A program made the translations under genes and the position numbers. The notes beneath the pieces are model-generated. The model searched no databases. It had not been told where the DNA came from and saw only the letters and a program-made list of their open reading frames with translations. From NCBI GenBank assembly GCA_002450295.1, contig DJYX01000052.1, forward strand, positions 1 through 9,009: a DNA stretch of 9,009 nucleotides, given 5' to 3'. Positions 6,559 through 9,009 of this stretch are shown here, in pieces. The DNA comes from Deltaproteobacteria bacterium UBA6967. GTDB lineage: Bacteria > SAR324 > NAC60-12. Each line of letters opens with the position of its first letter. Position 1 is the first letter of the stretch.

Positions 6559-7281
6559 ATGATCCACCAGCACATTCTGGCCGCACCCCGTCCCGGTCTT
6601 AGTGAGGCAGAATTTCAGGATTACTGGCGATTCGTACACGCACTTAAATTTGCCCGTAAAATCCCTCAAATCAGAAAATATAAAGTTAATTCCAAGATTG
6701 ATATACCGGGTCAAATCAGAAAAATCGAATATTCTGGTATTGCTGAAATCTGGCTTGATAATGAGGAAGCACAGGCAGCATCGATCAAAACGCCAGAATT
6801 TCTTGATGGGGCGCTACATGACGAACCAAACTGGGCAGCATCATGGCAGACCATTGGTCTCGATACTGATGCCCATGAGACAATGGGGGATGATCCGAGC
6901 GACGGTGAATTTCCCGAATACAAAATCATGCTTTTCCACAAGAAAAAGCGCGATATGAGTGTAGAAAATTTCCGAAAGTTATATTTAAATGACTACGTAA
7001 AGATGATACAAGCAGCCAACATACCCAATTTAGTTCGCATCCTCAACTGCCTTTCTAAAGAGCGTCTCTACGAAGGAGGAGGAGCTCCACCCTTCGATGC
7101 AGTCACGCATCTCAGCGCTAATTCCATGCTTGAGCTGAAATCGATGGTTGCCTCGCCCGAACTTCAAGCATTTCTTGACCCTGAGCATGGTGGCTTGAGC
7201 GAGTGGTGGGGTGTTGTCACGATGACTGTGCGCTCCGAGTGGGTCTTGGGCCCCGAGGCGAGGCCATATCCACTCAACTGA
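6559..7281 (+). CDS. Tandem EthD-like dimeric alpha-beta barrel protein
   Basis: The 240-residue protein looks like two fused EthD-type ferredoxin-like domains. The first (about 1-105) has GLSEAEFQDYWRFVHALKFA (13-32) and YSGIAEIWLDNEEA (58-71), the usual EthD helix with Trp/His and a central strand. The second (about 119-232) repeats the plan with DMSVENFRKLYLNDYVKMI (132-150) and PFDAVTHLSANSM (178-190), but has lost the Trp-x-x-x-His residues. Single EthD domains are about 100 residues and work as dimers, so the fusion would make an internal pseudo-dimer. Relatives assist ether degradation or act as cyclases, decarboxylases or monooxygenases on polyketides and catechol-like compounds. The start at ATG 6559 follows TCATC without a Shine-Dalgarno sequence. 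It lies between two NTF2-like genes, which supports a role in the same small-molecule pathway. The specific reaction is unknown. Confidence 0.8.
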   Translation: MIHQHILAAPRPGLSEAEFQDYWRFVHALKFARKIPQIRKYKVNSKIDIPGQIRKIEYSGIAEIWLDNEEAQAASIKTPEFLDGALHDEPNWAASWQTIGLDTDAHETMGDDPSDGEFPEYKIMLFHKKKRDMSVENFRKLYLNDYVKMIQAANIPNLVRILNCLSKERLYEGGGAPPFDAVTHLSANSMLELKSMVASPELQAFLDPEHGGLSEWWGVVTMTVRSEWVLGPEARPYPLN

Positions 7282-7328
7282 TCTATCAATTCGTTTACTG
7301 AACCTACTTTTTCAACGCAAACAAACTC

Positions 7329-8792
7329 ATGGATCTACAACAACGCATTGACGAACTCTGGACTGATCTTAAATCTGGTGATATTGATGCCATTCTCAAG
7401 CATTTTGCGACGACAGGCTCTATTTGCCTACCCAAAACCAGTGCCAATAGCATAGTTCCATTCACAGGCAAGTTCGAAGGCCATCAGAAAATTCGAGAAT
7501 TTTTCGAACTCAGAGATGCAACTATTCAAACCAAATCAACCAACGTTGAGTCAGTCTATCATCAAACATCAACTGCGTTCCTGAATGTCAAGACTGAAGG
7601 TAACTGCAAAAAAACAGGCGTCGGCTATAAAATAAATGATCTTCATGTGCTTAAATTCAATACCATTCACCACGTATTGGAATGGACTATTTATGCCGAT
7701 CTAAGTGAACTGATTGAAGCGCTAAAAGTCGACCTGCCCGAGCAACTACTTGGGGCTGTTACTGCTAACGACGTCAACGCTGTTAAGCAGTGTCTCACCA
7801 TGGGAGCTGATCCCAATGCGCGTAATAGCACCACTGGATTAACTGCATTGATGATGGCAGCTTGCCAGAATCAGCCTGAAATTGTTCGTTTGCTTCTGAA
7901 CGGAGGAGCTGATGTCTTCACCACAGACAGCAACACTGGTGCAACTGCACTTCACAAAGCCTGCCAAGGCCAGAGCGCCGAAATCGCAAAACTGCTTACT
8001 GATGCAGGCTCGTTCATTGATGCCGTAACGCCCACAATGGGGCACACTCCGATCATGGATGCGCTCTGGTATTTAGCCCCAGATGTTGTGAAACACATCG
8101 TAAGTTGCAAGCCAAATTTGAATACAAAAACACATTATGGTTTCTCTCTATGGGATCACCTTGAGTATGAAACCAAAGTGCAAGCAACTGCAGAAGGCAA
8201 AGCGACAATGGCAGCCATCAAATCAGATATAGAAGGTTATCGAGATGAATGCCTGGCGAAGATCGAGGAACAAAAAGTGATGGCCGCTACCGAGAAAGGA
8301 GATGCCGAACTAGTGAAGAAGCTGATCGCAGAAGGAACAACGGTTGAAACAGTTTATCCCCATGTTAATACCTTCAGCGATGGACATACACCACTCATCG
8401 TGGCAGCAAGAGACAATCATCTTGATATTGTCAAGCTGCTACTAGAGGCTGGAGCTGAAGTGGATGTTTTCGACTGGGTCTTCAAGGGATATCCAATTCA
8501 TAAAGCAACTTACAACGGACGACCCGATGTTTTAAAAACACTACTTAGTTCACCAAAGATGAACAGCAAGGTGATCAACGTACAAGGGCAGATCAACGGC
8601 TACACTCCACTCACTGATGCTCTTTGGCACGGATTTGAGGAGTGCGCAAACATTCTCCTAGACCACCCAGATTGCAAACTTGGCAATGTTGCTCACGATG
8701 GTAAAGATGAACTTGCGGTATCAGAGCAAGTGTTTGGCAAGGACCATGCACTAACTCAACGTATCCGCTCGATGAGCACTTCACAGAGCTGA
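7329..8792 (+). CDS. NTF2-like domain fused to ankyrin repeats
   Basis: The 487-residue protein has two parts. Residues about 1-130 look like a SnoaL/NTF2-like domain: MDLQQRIDELWTDLKSGDID opens a cone-shaped fold, with FTGKFEGHQKIREFFELRDA at 45-64 and a strand ending VLEWTIYADLS at 116-126. Residues about 138-452 carry roughly eight ankyrin repeats. Clear ones are at 169-197 (GLTALMMAACQNQPEIVRLL), 204-228 (GATALHKACQGQSAEIAKLL) and 352-380 (GHTPLIVAARDNHLDIVKLL). Others at 138-163, 238-266, 319-343, 387-412 and 424-450 are more divergent. A charged helical stretch (280-318) splits the array in two. No signal peptide or membrane segment is visible, so it is probably cytoplasmic. Ankyrin repeats bind proteins, so it may dock the small domain onto a pathway enzyme. 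It follows the EthD-like gene by 47 nt and precedes the next start by 3 nt, so it is probably co-transcribed. Confidence 0.85.
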   Translation: MDLQQRIDELWTDLKSGDIDAILKHFATTGSICLPKTSANSIVPFTGKFEGHQKIREFFELRDATIQTKSTNVESVYHQTSTAFLNVKTEGNCKKTGVGYKINDLHVLKFNTIHHVLEWTIYADLSELIEALKVDLPEQLLGAVTANDVNAVKQCLTMGADPNARNSTTGLTALMMAACQNQPEIVRLLLNGGADVFTTDSNTGATALHKACQGQSAEIAKLLTDAGSFIDAVTPTMGHTPIMDALWYLAPDVVKHIVSCKPNLNTKTHYGFSLWDHLEYETKVQATAEGKATMAAIKSDIEGYRDECLAKIEEQKVMAATEKGDAELVKKLIAEGTTVETVYPHVNTFSDGHTPLIVAARDNHLDIVKLLLEAGAEVDVFDWVFKGYPIHKATYNGRPDVLKTLLSSPKMNSKVINVQGQINGYTPLTDALWHGFEECANILLDHPDCKLGNVAHDGKDELAVSEQVFGKDHALTQRIRSMSTSQS

Positions 8793-8795
8793 ATC

Positions 8796-9009
8796 ATGAA
8801 CACTCCATCAAGCAACCAAAATTCAAACCTTAGTGAACAAGATCGATTAGATATCTTGAACTTAAATGCAAAACATTTTCATTCATTAGACGCCTTAACT
8901 TATATTTTGGAAGGAGATCCAGCAGAAACTTGGGCAAATACATTTCACCCCGACGGGCTGTTTCAAACGCTTGCAGCAGACGGCAAAGTGATTTTTCAAG
9001 CTCAAGGAC
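8796..9009 (+). CDS. NTF2/SnoaL-like protein, N-terminal fragment
   Basis: An ATG at 8796, 3 nt after the ankyrin-fusion stop codon, opens a frame that runs off the window; 71 codons are visible. After a polar N-terminus, SEQDRLDILNLNAKHFHSLD (13-32) and ETWANTFHPDGLF (44-56) match the start of SnoaL_4-like NTF2 domains: helix, then an Asp, then W-x-x-x-F-x-x-DG. The tight spacing indicates translational coupling with the upstream gene. Activity cannot be judged because the C-terminal strands are missing. It would be the third NTF2-like module in the locus. Confidence 0.75.
   Translation, partial: MNTPSSNQNSNLSEQDRLDILNLNAKHFHSLDALTYILEGDPAETWANTFHPDGLFQTLAADGKVIFQAQG

Noticed and set aside
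1..9009. Mobile element, CRISPR array or RNA gene
   Set aside because: I found no transposase or integrase motifs, no regularly spaced direct repeats and no tRNA-like cloverleaf by eye; a tRNAscan, Infernal or ISfinder search would be decisive.

Overview
The window is compact bacterial DNA: short gaps, no introns, GC content in the mid-40s per cent by eye. None of the starts has a convincing Shine-Dalgarno sequence, and several follow a pyrimidine-rich (A/C)TC-ATG context. One upstream site is a near-perfect sigma-70-type promoter. This is compatible with a cyanobacterium, possibly a marine picocyanobacterium, but the sequence read by eye does not prove it; a gammaproteobacterium is not excluded.

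Left part (1-1876): the C-terminal end of a 2OG-Fe(II) oxygenase-like protein on the + strand. It meets, tail to tail with a 1-nt gap, a 547-residue minus-strand protein built from four beta-rich modules in an A-B-A-B order. That protein resembles carbohydrate-binding or SusE/F-type modules, but I cannot name its function.

Middle part (1877-4830): a 244-nt divergent intergenic region, then a DJ-1/PfpI (Hsp31-like) protein and a benzoylformate-decarboxylase-like ThDP enzyme on the + strand. A perfect 10-bp hairpin separates these two genes. An 11-bp inverted repeat after the ThDP gene looks like a terminator shared with the convergent gene beyond it.

Right part (4882-9009): an NmrA-type NAD(P)-binding Rossmann protein on the minus strand lies divergent to a + strand run. 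That run consists of a SnoaL/NTF2-like protein, a tandem EthD-like protein, an unusual NTF2-like/ankyrin-repeat fusion, and the start of another NTF2-like protein cut by the window edge. The run begins at an extended -10 promoter (TTGATT-N18-TATAAT) about 15 nt before the first start codon.

Taken together, 2121-9009 looks like a small accessory metabolic locus. It combines a ThDP C-C lyase or decarboxylase, a putative NAD(P)-dependent reductase or redox sensor, and several small alpha+beta-barrel proteins of the families that cyclise, isomerise or remove oxidised aromatic or polyketide-like intermediates. The DJ-1-like protein may handle reactive carbonyls. No polyketide synthase, transporter or regulator is visible, so the substrate is unknown; the pathway reading is inference. 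I see no tRNA, rRNA, CRISPR array, transposase or integrase.
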